Positions 1 through 7,739 of a stretch of 47,431 nt of DNA are shown here, piece after piece. The DNA is from an uncultured Clostridia bacterium (GTDB lineage Bacteria; Bacillota; Clostridia; Christensenellales; UBA1242). The notes beneath the pieces were generated by a model. That model saw only the letters and a list, made by a program, of their open reading frames with translations, was not told the DNA's origin and searched no databases. The stretch lies in contig CANRHL010000005.1 in assembly GCA_947630405.1 (NCBI GenBank), positions 1-47,431 on the forward strand, given 5' to 3'. The position numbers and the translations under genes were made by a program. The first letter of the stretch is position 1; each line of letters opens with the position of its first letter.

Positions 1-580
1 TATTTATATATTCTTCAATTATTGTGCCCAAACTTTCACTGCCCTGCTTTTTTAGTGCGCTTGAAGCGACAATTAAATCGGGGTTAAAGCGCAAAATCTT
101 TGCAATTTTTGCCTTATTTATATTCAGTTCGCTGCGGCTTATTTTATCAGTTTTTGTTAGCACAATAATAAAAGGAATTTCATTAGTCATTAAATAATCT
201 GCCATCTGCTTATCTAGTTCGCTTGGCTCGTGGCGGCAATCTAACAACACCAAAACGAGTTTTAACTTTTCGTTGCCAACAAAATAGTCGTTCATAATAT
301 TGTCCCACGCGCTTGCCGTGTTTTTGCTTGCTTTGTTGAAACCATAGCCCGGTAAATCCACCAAATAAAACTGCTCATTGATATTGAAATAATTAACCAA
401 ACGCGTTCTGCCCGGAGTTGAACTTGTTTTTGCCAAATTTTTTATGTTGGTTAGCATGTTTATTAAACTAGATTTGCCCACATTGCTGCGCCCAACAATA
501 GAAACTTGTGGCAACTCGTCCACAATAAATTCCGCCTTTTTGCTGGCACTCTTAACAAATTTTGCATTTATAAATCTCAT
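1..580 (-). CDS. engB: Ribosome biogenesis GTPase EngB/YsxC (3' end beyond window)
   Basis: Translating the minus strand from the ATG at 580 gives an open frame of 193 codons that runs off the left edge, so the C-terminus is missing and the gene is absent from the ORF track. The GTPase motifs appear in order: G1 GRSNVGKS (residues 30-37), the switch I threonine region KTSSTPGRT, G3 DLPGYG, G4 TKTD and G5 SSALKKQG. This matches the TrmE-Era-EngA-EngB-Septin-like family member EngB (YihA/YsxC), a small GTPase required for late assembly of the large ribosomal subunit. Known family length is about 195-205 aa, so only a few residues are lost. There is no Shine-Dalgarno sequence before the start; a TATAAT box sits 6 nt upstream, suggesting a leaderless transcript. 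Confidence 0.95.
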   Translation of the reverse strand, partial: MRFINAKFVKSASKKAEFIVDELPQVSIVGRSNVGKSSLINMLTNIKNLAKTSSTPGRTRLVNYFNINEQFYLVDLPGYGFNKASKNTASAWDNIMNDYFVGNEKLKLVLVLLDCRHEPSELDKQMADYLMTNEIPFIIVLTKTDKISRSELNINKAKIAKILRFNPDLIVASSALKKQGSESLGTIIEEYIN

Positions 581-586
581 ATTTTT

Positions 587-615
587 ATTATAACATAAAA
601 GTTTGATAAAAACAA
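587..615 (-). promoter_or_regulatory. engB promoter placing +1 at the ATG
   Basis: On the minus strand an extended -10 (TGT-TATAAT, hexamer 592-587) lies 6 nt before the engB ATG, with a weak -35 (TTGTTT, 615-610) at a 17-bp spacing. The usual distance from -10 to +1 puts the transcript start on the A of the ATG. No Shine-Dalgarno is present. Confidence 0.6.
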
Positions 616-649
616 TAGAAATGGTTGAAAATTGGCATTTAAAAAATAT

Positions 650-699
650 CGAACAAATGTTCGAAAACTGTTGACAATATCGAACATATGTGCTAAAAT
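650..699 (+). promoter_or_regulatory. SOS promoter with two LexA (DinR) boxes
   Basis: CGAACAAATGTTCG (650-663) fits the Gram-positive LexA/DinR box CGAAC-N4-GTTCG. A second, imperfect box CGAACATATGTGCT (681-694) lies in the spacer of a strong promoter: TTGACA (671-676), 17-bp spacer, TGC-TAAAAT (extended -10, 694-699). LexA bound at either site would occlude RNA polymerase. GGAGGG at 710-715 provides the ribosome binding site for the polymerase gene at 721. Confidence 0.85.
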
Positions 700-720
700 T
701 GTGGCAAATGGAGGGCAAAA

Positions 721-1902
721 ATGGGCAAAAAGAGAGTTATTTTCCATATTGATATGAACAATTTTTACGCATCTGTTGAGTGTTTGCTTAATCCAAGTTT
801 AAAGAACTATGCCGTGGCGGTGGCTGGCGACCCGAACAAGCGAACGGGGATAATTTTGGCAAAAAATTATTTAGCCAAGGCATTTGGCGTTAAAACGGGT
901 GAAGCGATATGGGAGGCCAAGCAAAAATGCCCTAGCCTAATAACCGTTGCTCCGAAATTTGAAAAATATCAAGAATATAGTGCGAAGGCTCACGAAATTT
1001 ATTACCGATACACCGACCTTATTGAGCCTTTTGGCATTGACGAGTGTTGGCTTGACGTTACCGATAGTTTAAAGTTGTTTGGCTCTACACCCGCCGCCCT
1101 TGCAAAACGCATACAAGACGAAGTGTTAAAAGAACTAGGGCTTACCGTTTCGGTTGGCATTTCGTGGGGAAAAACGCTTGCAAAACTTGGCAGTGATATG
1201 AAAAAGCCGCTTGGACTAACCGAAATTAATGAAAACAATTATATAGACACAATTAAAAAACTAAAAATTGAAGATATGATTATGATTGGCAGGCACACGG
1301 CAAAAAAACTGCACATGATGAATGTTAACACTCTTTACGATTTATATCTGCTTGACCCCGCCCTTTTAAAGCATCATTTTGGCATTGTGGGGGTTGAGTT
1401 GCACAACGCGGTTTGCGGTATTGACGATGATAAACTTATTGTTCCGCGCGATGAGGATACAAAAAGTGTTGGCAATGGTGCAACTGCGGTGCGCGATATG
1501 ACCACACTTGACGAAATTAAAAATTTTTTAATTGATTTGGCGGTTAAAGTTTCACACCGGCTTCGCGCACACTGTTTTGCGGCAAAAACGGTGCATCTTT
1601 CAATTAAATATGCAGATTTTAGTTATCAATCCTGCCAAACAAGTGTGAATTATTATTTCAGCAGCGAGCAAGAAATTTTTGATTTGGCGTTTAAACTTTT
1701 TATTTTGCTTGCCGGCGAAAAATTTGCGCCCGTGCGCGCACTTAGAATTTCAACCACAAATTTAATAACAAAACAAGATAAAGAACAAATGAATTTATTT
1801 TTAAATGTTAAAAACGAAAATTTGTGTTCGGCAATAGACAAATTAAAAGAAAAATATGGCGAAAAAATCATTAATCTAGCAAAAGACTATGATGGTTTTT
1901 AA
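721..1902 (+). CDS. dinB: Y-family translesion DNA polymerase (DinB/Pol IV-like)
   Basis: This 393-aa protein is an error-prone lesion-bypass polymerase. The N-terminal palm motif HIDMNNFYASVE carries the first metal-binding Asp, and GIDECWLDVT carries the catalytic Asp-Glu pair (family consensus SIDEAYLDVT). A helix-hairpin-helix/thumb region follows, then a little-finger domain. Near the C-terminus, QMNLF (about 356-360) resembles the beta-sliding-clamp binding motif, so recruitment to the replisome is likely. The start is fixed by GGAGGG six bases upstream. Two LexA boxes overlap the promoter, so the gene should be induced by DNA damage. The Cys-Trp in the catalytic motif occurs in clostridial branches; UmuC/UvrX-like naming is an alternative, but the clamp motif and architecture favour DinB. 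Confidence 0.92.
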   Translation: MGKKRVIFHIDMNNFYASVECLLNPSLKNYAVAVAGDPNKRTGIILAKNYLAKAFGVKTGEAIWEAKQKCPSLITVAPKFEKYQEYSAKAHEIYYRYTDLIEPFGIDECWLDVTDSLKLFGSTPAALAKRIQDEVLKELGLTVSVGISWGKTLAKLGSDMKKPLGLTEINENNYIDTIKKLKIEDMIMIGRHTAKKLHMMNVNTLYDLYLLDPALLKHHFGIVGVELHNAVCGIDDDKLIVPRDEDTKSVGNGATAVRDMTTLDEIKNFLIDLAVKVSHRLRAHCFAAKTVHLSIKYADFSYQSCQTSVNYYFSSEQEIFDLAFKLFILLAGEKFAPVRALRISTTNLITKQDKEQMNLFLNVKNENLCSAIDKLKEKYGEKIINLAKDYDGF

Positions 1903-1914
1903 AATATGCTTCAA

Positions 1915-1943
1915 TTATAAAACCGCCACATGTTGACTATAAT
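1915..1943 (+). promoter_or_regulatory. Transglycosylase promoter, +1 at the ATG
   Basis: TATAAT (1938-1943) ends 6 nt before the ATG at 1950. A weak -35, TTATAA (1915-1920), lies 17 bp upstream. There is no Shine-Dalgarno in the 47-bp gap after the polymerase gene, so a leaderless mRNA is predicted. Confidence 0.5.
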
Positions 1944-1949
1944 AGTTAT

Positions 1950-2486
1950 ATGAAAAATTGGGCTTACTTACTTTTAATTGCGTTTGCTTTTACGCTCTCG
2001 TTTGCCGGCTATAAAACTTTTGTTAGCCTAGCGCATCCCGTGAAATATGAAAGCATAATTATTGAAAACGCACAAAAATTTAATTTGCCAAGCGAACTAA
2101 TTGCAAGTGTTATTAATGTTGAAAGCGGGTTTAATAAAAATGCAATATCTTCACAAAACGCAATTGGCCTTATGCAAATTAAAGAAAGCACGGCAAACTA
2201 TCTAGTTGATTATTACAATTTGGAAAACGAAAACATCAATTTGTTCGACGAAGAAACAAACATAAAATTTGGTTGCATGTATCTTAATTATTTAATTAAA
2301 AAATTTAACAATTTAGACACTGCCCTTGCATCATACAACGCAGGAGAAACGCGCGTTAGAGTTTGGCTTAATGATAAAAATTTTTCACTTGACGGCATAA
2401 GTTTAATCGATATCCCTTATAGCGAAACAAAAAATTATGTTAAAAAAGTTAATGAAAATTTGAAATTTTATAAAAAAGTTTTTTAA
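1950..2486 (+). CDS. Membrane-anchored lytic transglycosylase (SLT fold)
   Basis: This 178-aa protein has one N-terminal hydrophobic segment (about residues 5-25, signal anchor) and a goose-type lysozyme/SLT domain. The catalytic glutamate is in INVESGFNKNAIS, followed by the SLT signature IGLMQIK and the substrate-cleft motif ASYNAGETRV. The family cleaves the MurNAc-GlcNAc bond of peptidoglycan, forming 1,6-anhydroMurNAc; action at the outer face of the membrane is expected. The length suits a minimal SLT enzyme with no accessory domain. Its TAA overlaps the stop of the convergent YkvI-like gene by 4 nt. In Clostridia such enzymes serve growth, sporulation or secretion machines; nothing here decides which. 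Confidence 0.88.
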   Translation: MKNWAYLLLIAFAFTLSFAGYKTFVSLAHPVKYESIIIENAQKFNLPSELIASVINVESGFNKNAISSQNAIGLMQIKESTANYLVDYYNLENENINLFDEETNIKFGCMYLNYLIKKFNNLDTALASYNAGETRVRVWLNDKNFSLDGISLIDIPYSETKNYVKKVNENLKFYKKVF

Positions 2487-3502
2487 TGATTTTTGTGTTT
2501 AAAAGTTATTAATTTTATTGTTATTAAAATTACCATTATCACAATATATACCGCACTTATTATGCCGGATACAACATACAAATATTGCACAATAAACGCA
2601 TAGCCAAGTTGCGAAATTATTAAATTTATTAACACAACCACAATTGCCGAGAACGGCGAACGCTTGCCCTTAAACAAAATTTCTTGCGTGTTGTGTGAAC
2701 ATATCATAAGCGTTGAAAAAAGTGCAAGAATTAACGTGCCAAAATAAATGTAATAAAATGATGGTGCAACATTTTTGCTTAACTCAAACATTGGCATATC
2801 GGTTGAAAATTTATTTGATGCTAAAACTAAAATGTTTAATAAAATTATTAAACAAATTATTAATATAACAAAAACTTTAGATTTTTTGTTAAGTTTTGTT
2901 TGAAAAAACACAGGAAGAGCGGCAACAAAATTATTAACGCCAAAAAGCAAGCCATAGAACACCGCCATAAAGCCATTTTTTGCGGTTATTGTTAAGTGTA
3001 TGTTTTGCGGAGTTATGTTTACAAGCGAATTAATTACAATTGTTGCAAGCATAATTGGAATAATTAAATTTGAAACGATTTTTATTTTTTCAATGCCACC
3101 TAAAAGCAGAAAAATAATCACAAGGCTTAACACGGTTGAAGGAATTTTGTGGCCAATGTTAAAAAATGTTTCAAACAAATAATCCGCCCCCGCAAGCATG
3201 CCCGCGCTTGTGATTATGAAATTAATTAACATAACAAAATTGGATAATTTACAAAGTTTGCCAAACAACATTGTGTTGAACTCGTTGTAACTATTTAGCG
3301 CCAATTTTCTTTTAATATAATCGATAATAAAAAACAAATAAAGATATAAAAGTGCAAACGAAATTAAGCCTAAAAATGAGCCGCCGCTGAAATCGAAAAA
3401 GAAAACCCAAATTTCTTTGCCGGATGCAAAGCCAACACCAATTATTGCGCTTAAAATTAAAAAATAGTCCACCACAGTGGACCATTTACTTCCACCCTTC
3501 AT
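2483..3502 (-). CDS. YkvI-family membrane protein (APC-superfamily transporter-like)
   Basis: This 339-aa protein is hydrophobic throughout, with about 10 predicted transmembrane helices. The N-terminal IIGVGFASGKEIWVFF closely matches the hallmark GAGFASGQE segment of the YkvI family, which resembles the unwound first helix of LeuT/APC-fold transporters. A substrate has not been established to my knowledge, so none is assigned. It lies 32 bp downstream of the zinc-ribbon gene on the same strand with no evident terminator between, so it could be read from the rpoD operon. No Shine-Dalgarno precedes the ATG at 3502; instead a 9-bp inverted repeat covers the start codon. Confidence 0.8.
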   Translation of the reverse strand: MKGGSKWSTVVDYFLILSAIIGVGFASGKEIWVFFFDFSGGSFLGLISFALLYLYLFFIIDYIKRKLALNSYNEFNTMLFGKLCKLSNFVMLINFIITSAGMLAGADYLFETFFNIGHKIPSTVLSLVIIFLLLGGIEKIKIVSNLIIPIMLATIVINSLVNITPQNIHLTITAKNGFMAVFYGLLFGVNNFVAALPVFFQTKLNKKSKVFVILIICLIILLNILVLASNKFSTDMPMFELSKNVAPSFYYIYFGTLILALFSTLMICSHNTQEILFKGKRSPFSAIVVVLINLIISQLGYAFIVQYLYVVSGIISAVYIVIMVILITIKLITFKHKNH

Positions 3503-3520
3503 ATTTTATATATATGAAGG
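3496..3520. repeat. Inverted repeat over the ykvI start codon
   Basis: Perfect 9-bp arms CCTTCATAT and ATATGAAGG are separated by 7 bp, and one arm contains the start codon region of the YkvI-like gene. It could be an operator or an mRNA hairpin that hides the start. In an AT-rich genome coincidence is possible. Confidence 0.5.
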
Positions 3521-3534
3521 ATAGTTTTTATTTA

Positions 3535-4233
3535 CTACTTCTCTAACATAATAATTCTGCCACAATGTTCACAAGGCAACATCTTTTTTGTTTTTAACTT
3601 TTCAATAAAGTTCAAATTAAGTTCAACTTTGCAACCGCCACAAAAGTTATCTTCCAAATTAACAAAAACCGGGAAAATACCTTTTTGTTTCATTTCTTTA
3701 TATTTCTCATATTTTTCTTTATCCACAACTTTTGGCTCTAATGCCTTAATTTTTTTCTCAATTTCGGCAATTTTTGGTGCAACTTCTTGCTTTTTTTCTT
3801 CAATTTTTGCTTTTATTGCGCCCGAACGCCTTTTTGCTTCCGCCAACTTGCTGCTTAATTCTTCACTTTTTCTAACAATCTCTGACGACTTCCTAACAAG
3901 GTCCTCAACACGCCTATTTTCTTCGGTTAAATCACCCAGCAATTCGTTAGTGTCGGTTATTAAATTTGCAACATTGTCAAGGTCCATATCTTTTGTGTTG
4001 CGCTTGCGCATAATTTCGCTATTGCCCTTATATTTGTTGTAGTGATTTGATGCTTGATTGTAATTGTTAATAATTTCGTTGGCCTGGGCTTCAAGTTGCT
4101 CAAATCTATTTCTGCCCTCAACCAAAATTTGCTTATACTTTTTAAAATCAATGCTTGCTGGGCATTTATCAACTTCTCTATTAAGCCTTCTAATTTGCAT
4201 ATCTAAATTTTGAATTTCTAAAATTGTTTTCAT
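3535..4233 (-). CDS. Coiled-coil C4 zinc-ribbon protein (zf-RING_7, former DUF164)
   Basis: In this 232-aa protein, residues about 1-185 are strongly charged and heptad-rich, predicting a long antiparallel coiled coil. The C-terminus has a four-cysteine zinc ribbon, FCGGC then CEHCG, separated by about 20 residues. This is the architecture of the widespread zf-RING_7/DUF164 family, often encoded beside rpoD in Firmicutes; nucleic-acid binding is proposed but not established. The start follows a purine-rich AAAGGTAAA stretch and lies 15 bp downstream of rpoD, so the two are probably co-transcribed. Confidence 0.85.
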   Translation of the reverse strand: MKTILEIQNLDMQIRRLNREVDKCPASIDFKKYKQILVEGRNRFEQLEAQANEIINNYNQASNHYNKYKGNSEIMRKRNTKDMDLDNVANLITDTNELLGDLTEENRRVEDLVRKSSEIVRKSEELSSKLAEAKRRSGAIKAKIEEKKQEVAPKIAEIEKKIKALEPKVVDKEKYEKYKEMKQKGIFPVFVNLEDNFCGGCKVELNLNFIEKLKTKKMLPCEHCGRIIMLEK

Positions 4234-4248
4234 TTTTACCTTTACCTT

Positions 4249-5334
4249 TTATCTCTTATTTGGTTCTTCTTCGCCAATTTCATCACGCAATTTTTTTAGT
4301 TTGCTTGGATGCCTTAACTTCCTTAATGCTTTTGCTTCAATTTGACGGATACGCTCACGCGTTACAGAAAATTCTCTGCCCACTTCTTCAAGTGTGCGTG
4401 GATGTGAATCGTCCAACCCATAGCGCAAGCGAATAACTTTTTGTTCTCTTGGTGTTAGTGTTTCAAGAACGCTCATCAATTGGCGTTTTAACATATTTTG
4501 TTGCGCAAATTCTTGTGGAGAAAGCGCGTTTTCGTCCGGAATTAAATCCCCAATTTTGCTATCTTCTTCATGCCCCATTTTGCTTTCAAGCGAAATAGGG
4601 TCTTGCGAAATGCGTTGCACTTCAACCACCTTGCTAACCGTTGTGCCAAGGCGTTCGGCAATTTCTTCAACCGTTGGGTCGCGCCCTAACTCTTGCAACA
4701 AATCACGCACGGCTTTATTCTGTTTTAAAATTGTTTCCACCATGTGAACAGGCAAACGCATCAATCTTGCTTGGTCGGATATTGCACGGGTTATGCTCTG
4801 TCTAATCCACCATGTGCCATAGGTTGAAAATTTAAAACCTTTTCTATAATCAAATTTTTCAACGGCTTTAATTAAACCCAAATTGCCCTCTTGAATTAAA
4901 TCCAAAAATGGGAGTTTATTTTGATAACGCTTTGCAAGGCTAACCACCAAACGCAAATTGGCTTCACACAACTTGTTGCGCGCAACCTCGCTATTTTCTT
5001 CAATAATTTGGCGGCTTAATTCACACTCTTCTTCTGCGGTTAAAAGCGGAATGTTGCCAATTTCTTTTAAATAGGCTTTAACGGGGTCGTTTTTATTTAC
5101 TTCGCTTAAAATATCTTCAAATTCTTTATCGTCATAATTTAATTCGGGCATATTGTCCGTTATTGTTATGCCGTTTTGAATAAGATATTTTTTAATTTCT
5201 TCCATTTCGCTTAAATCAATTTCGCCAAATTTACTATTAATTTTGCCAACCAAACTATCTTCGGTGATGCTCTTTTGGTGATTATCTTTTAATTGCTTTA
5301 AAATCTTTTCTTTAATTTCATTTAAATTATCCAT
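4249..5334 (-). CDS. rpoD: Primary RNA polymerase sigma factor RpoD/SigA
   Basis: The ORF track begins at an upstream TTG (5349). The ATG at 5334 has GAGGAG at proper spacing, giving 361 aa, close to Bacillus SigA. A short region 1.1-like N-terminus is followed by region 1.2 ([11 protein letters not shown]), core-binding region 2.2 ([18 protein letters not shown]) and the -10 melting and recognition region ([19 protein letters not shown]). Region 3 follows, and region 4.2 carries the -35 recognition helix ([20 protein letters not shown]). All promoter-contacting signatures of a housekeeping sigma-70 factor are intact. It overlaps the preceding sigma-region-2 gene by 8 nt, indicating translational coupling in a dnaG-rpoD operon. 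Confidence 0.97.
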   Translation of the reverse strand: MDNLNEIKEKILKQLKDNHQKSITEDSLVGKINSKFGEIDLSEMEEIKKYLIQNGITITDNMPELNYDDKEFEDILSEVNKNDPVKAYLKEIGNIPLLTAEEECELSRQIIEENSEVARNKLCEANLRLVVSLAKRYQNKLPFLDLIQEGNLGLIKAVEKFDYRKGFKFSTYGTWWIRQSITRAISDQARLMRLPVHMVETILKQNKAVRDLLQELGRDPTVEEIAERLGTTVSKVVEVQRISQDPISLESKMGHEEDSKIGDLIPDENALSPQEFAQQNMLKRQLMSVLETLTPREQKVIRLRYGLDDSHPRTLEEVGREFSVTRERIRQIEAKALRKLRHPSKLKKLRDEIGEEEPNKR

Positions 5335-5848
5335 TATTTTTCTCCTCAAATTCTTTAATTATTTCAAGCCTTGTCCAATATAAAATGCAGTCATCAAAAT
5401 CTAATTTGCCATTTTTTTTGTAGTGATTAAGTGCGTTTATAATGCCAATGTTTGCCACTTGCACCAAATCTGCGATATCAACATTTTTATGTAGTGTGTA
5501 ATAATTCAAACACATATACAACACATCTTTTAATTTGGAGTTTATTATAATTTCTTTAATGTTGTCGTCATTAGTGTCTAAATACATTTCAATCAATTTT
5601 TTCAACTCTTTTTTGCTAATGCGTTTTATTTTCTTAATATCGGTGTAATAATCTAAAATCTTTTCAAGTTCGGCCTCTTCAATGTCGTTAATCTGGCTTA
5701 AATCGAACTTGCTTTTAAGATATAAGCGAATGTCTTTTATCGAGTGCCGGCCGTTGGATGCAAGTTCTAAATAATCCTTTTCAATATCCTCGCTGCCCAC
5801 CGATTTTAAAAACTTATAAAGGGTGTCGGTTGTATCAATTTTTATCAC
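5327..5848 (-). CDS. Sigma-70 region 1.2-2-like protein lacking regions 3 and 4
   Basis: This 173-aa protein has no obvious named family. Residues about 70-170 align by eye with RpoD region 1.2 to 2.4 from the very next gene: [14 protein letters not shown] corresponds to [34 protein letters not shown] to [18 protein letters not shown], and [16 protein letters not shown] to [16 protein letters not shown]. The core-binding helix is well kept but most aromatic -10 melting residues are gone, and the protein ends before regions 3 and 4. The first 65 residues are a helical segment of unknown role. It overlaps dnaG by 4 nt (ATGA) and rpoD by 8 nt, so it is co-translated with them. It could act as a core-binding modulator or half of a split sigma factor, as RsoA does with SigO in Bacillus. 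Function is inferred, not shown. Confidence 0.7.
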   Translation of the reverse strand: MIKIDTTDTLYKFLKSVGSEDIEKDYLELASNGRHSIKDIRLYLKSKFDLSQINDIEEAELEKILDYYTDIKKIKRISKKELKKLIEMYLDTNDDNIKEIIINSKLKDVLYMCLNYYTLHKNVDIADLVQVANIGIINALNHYKKNGKLDFDDCILYWTRLEIIKEFEEKNNG

Positions 5849-7608
5849 ATTTTCTCCTTAATAATTTTATCTGTAAGTTCTTTAATTTTGTTTAGGCAAT
5901 TATATCTCTCTTCGTCAGTTGATGCGGAAAGCATTTGATTTGTAACTATTGTCTTTTCATTTTCTAGTTCATAAATTTTTAATCTCTTTATAGCATCTTT
6001 AATAATTGAGTTAAGCATTTCGTCTGCCGGGAAATTATAATTTATTACTCTATCAATTGGGCTATTTGGCTCAATCTTAAAATTATCAAACAGTGTGGAT
6101 ACATTATAATCTTTATTATTGGTTATTTTTTCCATTAAAAACTTGTACAATTCACTTAATTCGTCGTTCGAGTTGAAAACTCCTGAAATTTCATCAACAT
6201 TTTTTATTTTTTTATATAACATTGCCGCCAATATTATAATTTTGCTTTCGGTTATATATTTGTTTTTTTCAGTGTCGGTTAAAACCGGCTCTTCAACTTT
6301 TTCTGTTGGCCTATCCGTTTTTGTCATGCTCTTTCTTAGTGCGTCAATTGGAATTTTAACAAGTTTTTGCACCAACTCCAAATAAATTTCTTGCTCGGCA
6401 GGGGTTGAAAATTTGGATATGTATTTCAGTGCTTCTTGAATGTAATTATTCTTATCAGCATTAGAATTTAAGTTGTATTTTTTTGCGCTATCCTTTAAAA
6501 CAAAGTCCACACAATCGGTTGCCGTGTCTAGATATTGCACAAATTTTTCTTTACCAAATTTCTTAATATATTCGTCAGGGTCCTTCGCTCCTTCAAGTCT
6601 TACAACGCGCACATTTAAGCCAACTTCTTTTAATGTGTCTATCGCTTTATAGGTTGCATTGTTGCCCGCATTGTCGCCATCTAAACACAAAATGACATCG
6701 TCTGCAAGTTGTTTAATTTTGCGTGCATGTAAGGTAGTTAACGCCGTACCCATACAACCTATTGTATTTGTAATACCCGCTTGGTGGCACATTATAACGT
6801 CAATATGCCCTTCCACAATTATAACGGTGTCTAACATATGCTGCTTTTTTAGTTCTCTTAAAAAGTTAAATCCAAACAAAATTTCGCTTTTATTAAAAAT
6901 TAAAGTTTGCGCAGTGTTTTTATATTTTGTGTGCTCGGGAGCGGCTTCCACGCTTCTGCCCGAAAAGGCAACCACATCTCCAAAGCCATTGCAAATTGGG
7001 AAAATTAATCTTCCGCCATAGAAATCGTAAAGGCCATATTCCCCCCTGCCAACCACGCCGGCAGCAATTAGTTCTTCCGCCTTAAAACCATTTTTTAAAA
7101 GATATTTTGGCAAGTCGTCAAAATTTAGCGAGGCGCCAATTTGAAACTTTTTTATCATTTCGTCATTTATGCCACGGCTTTGCAAATATTTTGCTTGCGG
7201 AGTGTTTTTATTGTTTTGTAAATTGTTGTAATAAAATTCGGTTGTGAGTTTTATAATTTGATACATTCTATCGCGCTCACGTTTTTTGCGGCGCATCTCT
7301 TCGCCTTCTTCGCTTGTTGGCATTTCTAGCCCAGCGTTTTTAGCAAGCATTTCAAGTGCGGTCATAAAGTCCACATTCTCCAGTTTCATAACAAGAGTTA
7401 TAACATTGCCGCTCTCTCCACAACCAAAACATTTATAAAATTGGCCGTCTGGCTTAATTGAAAAAGATGGTGTTCGCTCATTATGGAATGGGCAGCACGC
7501 CCAAAAACTACCGCCACGGCGGTTCAGTGTCATATATCTGCTAGCAACATCCACAATATCTGTCTTTGAGCGGACTAAATCTATAAATTCGCTAGGAACA
7601 CTACTCAT
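5845..7608 (-). CDS. dnaG: DNA primase DnaG
   Basis: This 587-aa enzyme synthesises RNA primers at the replication fork. The CHC2 zinc finger is at residues 39-63 (CPFH then CFGC). The RNA polymerase core carries the basic patch and a TOPRIM fold with the acidic signatures VEGHIDV and CLDGDNAGNNA. The C-terminal about 150 residues form the divergent helicase-binding domain. The TOPRIM motif reads EGHID where most primases have EGYMD. TTGGAG precedes the ATG. Order dnaG, sigma-2-like gene, rpoD matches the macromolecular synthesis operon with one insertion. Confidence 0.96.
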   Translation of the reverse strand: MSSVPSEFIDLVRSKTDIVDVASRYMTLNRRGGSFWACCPFHNERTPSFSIKPDGQFYKCFGCGESGNVITLVMKLENVDFMTALEMLAKNAGLEMPTSEEGEEMRRKKRERDRMYQIIKLTTEFYYNNLQNNKNTPQAKYLQSRGINDEMIKKFQIGASLNFDDLPKYLLKNGFKAEELIAAGVVGRGEYGLYDFYGGRLIFPICNGFGDVVAFSGRSVEAAPEHTKYKNTAQTLIFNKSEILFGFNFLRELKKQHMLDTVIIVEGHIDVIMCHQAGITNTIGCMGTALTTLHARKIKQLADDVILCLDGDNAGNNATYKAIDTLKEVGLNVRVVRLEGAKDPDEYIKKFGKEKFVQYLDTATDCVDFVLKDSAKKYNLNSNADKNNYIQEALKYISKFSTPAEQEIYLELVQKLVKIPIDALRKSMTKTDRPTEKVEEPVLTDTEKNKYITESKIIILAAMLYKKIKNVDEISGVFNSNDELSELYKFLMEKITNNKDYNVSTLFDNFKIEPNSPIDRVINYNFPADEMLNSIIKDAIKRLKIYELENEKTIVTNQMLSASTDEERYNCLNKIKELTDKIIKEKM

Positions 7609-7632
7609 TTGTAAAACTCCAACTCTTACAAA

Positions 7633-7661
7633 ATCTTATTCAATAACCTAATACAATGCAA
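7633..7661 (-). promoter_or_regulatory. Candidate promoter of the dnaG-rpoD operon
   Basis: On the minus strand TTGCAT (7661-7656) is followed after 17 bp by TAAGAT (7638-7633), about 25 nt upstream of the dnaG ATG. Both hexamers are imperfect. Confidence 0.4.
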
Positions 7662-7693
7662 ATTTTAAAATTCCTACAAAAAAATTAAAAAAA

Positions 7694-7719
7694 CAAAAAG
7701 AGCAAAACCGCTCTTTTTG
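7694..7719 (-). terminator. Rho-independent terminator of ppdK
   Basis: A perfect 10-bp stem (CAAAAAGAGC / GCTCTTTTTG) with a 6-nt loop is followed on the minus strand by a T-rich tract, 20 bp after the ppdK stop codon. Confidence 0.85.
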
Positions 7720-7739
7720 CTAAAAACACATTAATTTGG

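Noticed and set aside
1653-1871. Minus-strand ORF inside the polymerase gene
   Set aside because: Antisense shadow without a start signal.
721-1902. ImuB or UvrX assignment for the Y-family polymerase
   Set aside because: Both catalytic acidic motifs are intact (unlike ImuB), there are no imuA/dnaE2 neighbours, and the QMNLF clamp motif fits DinB.
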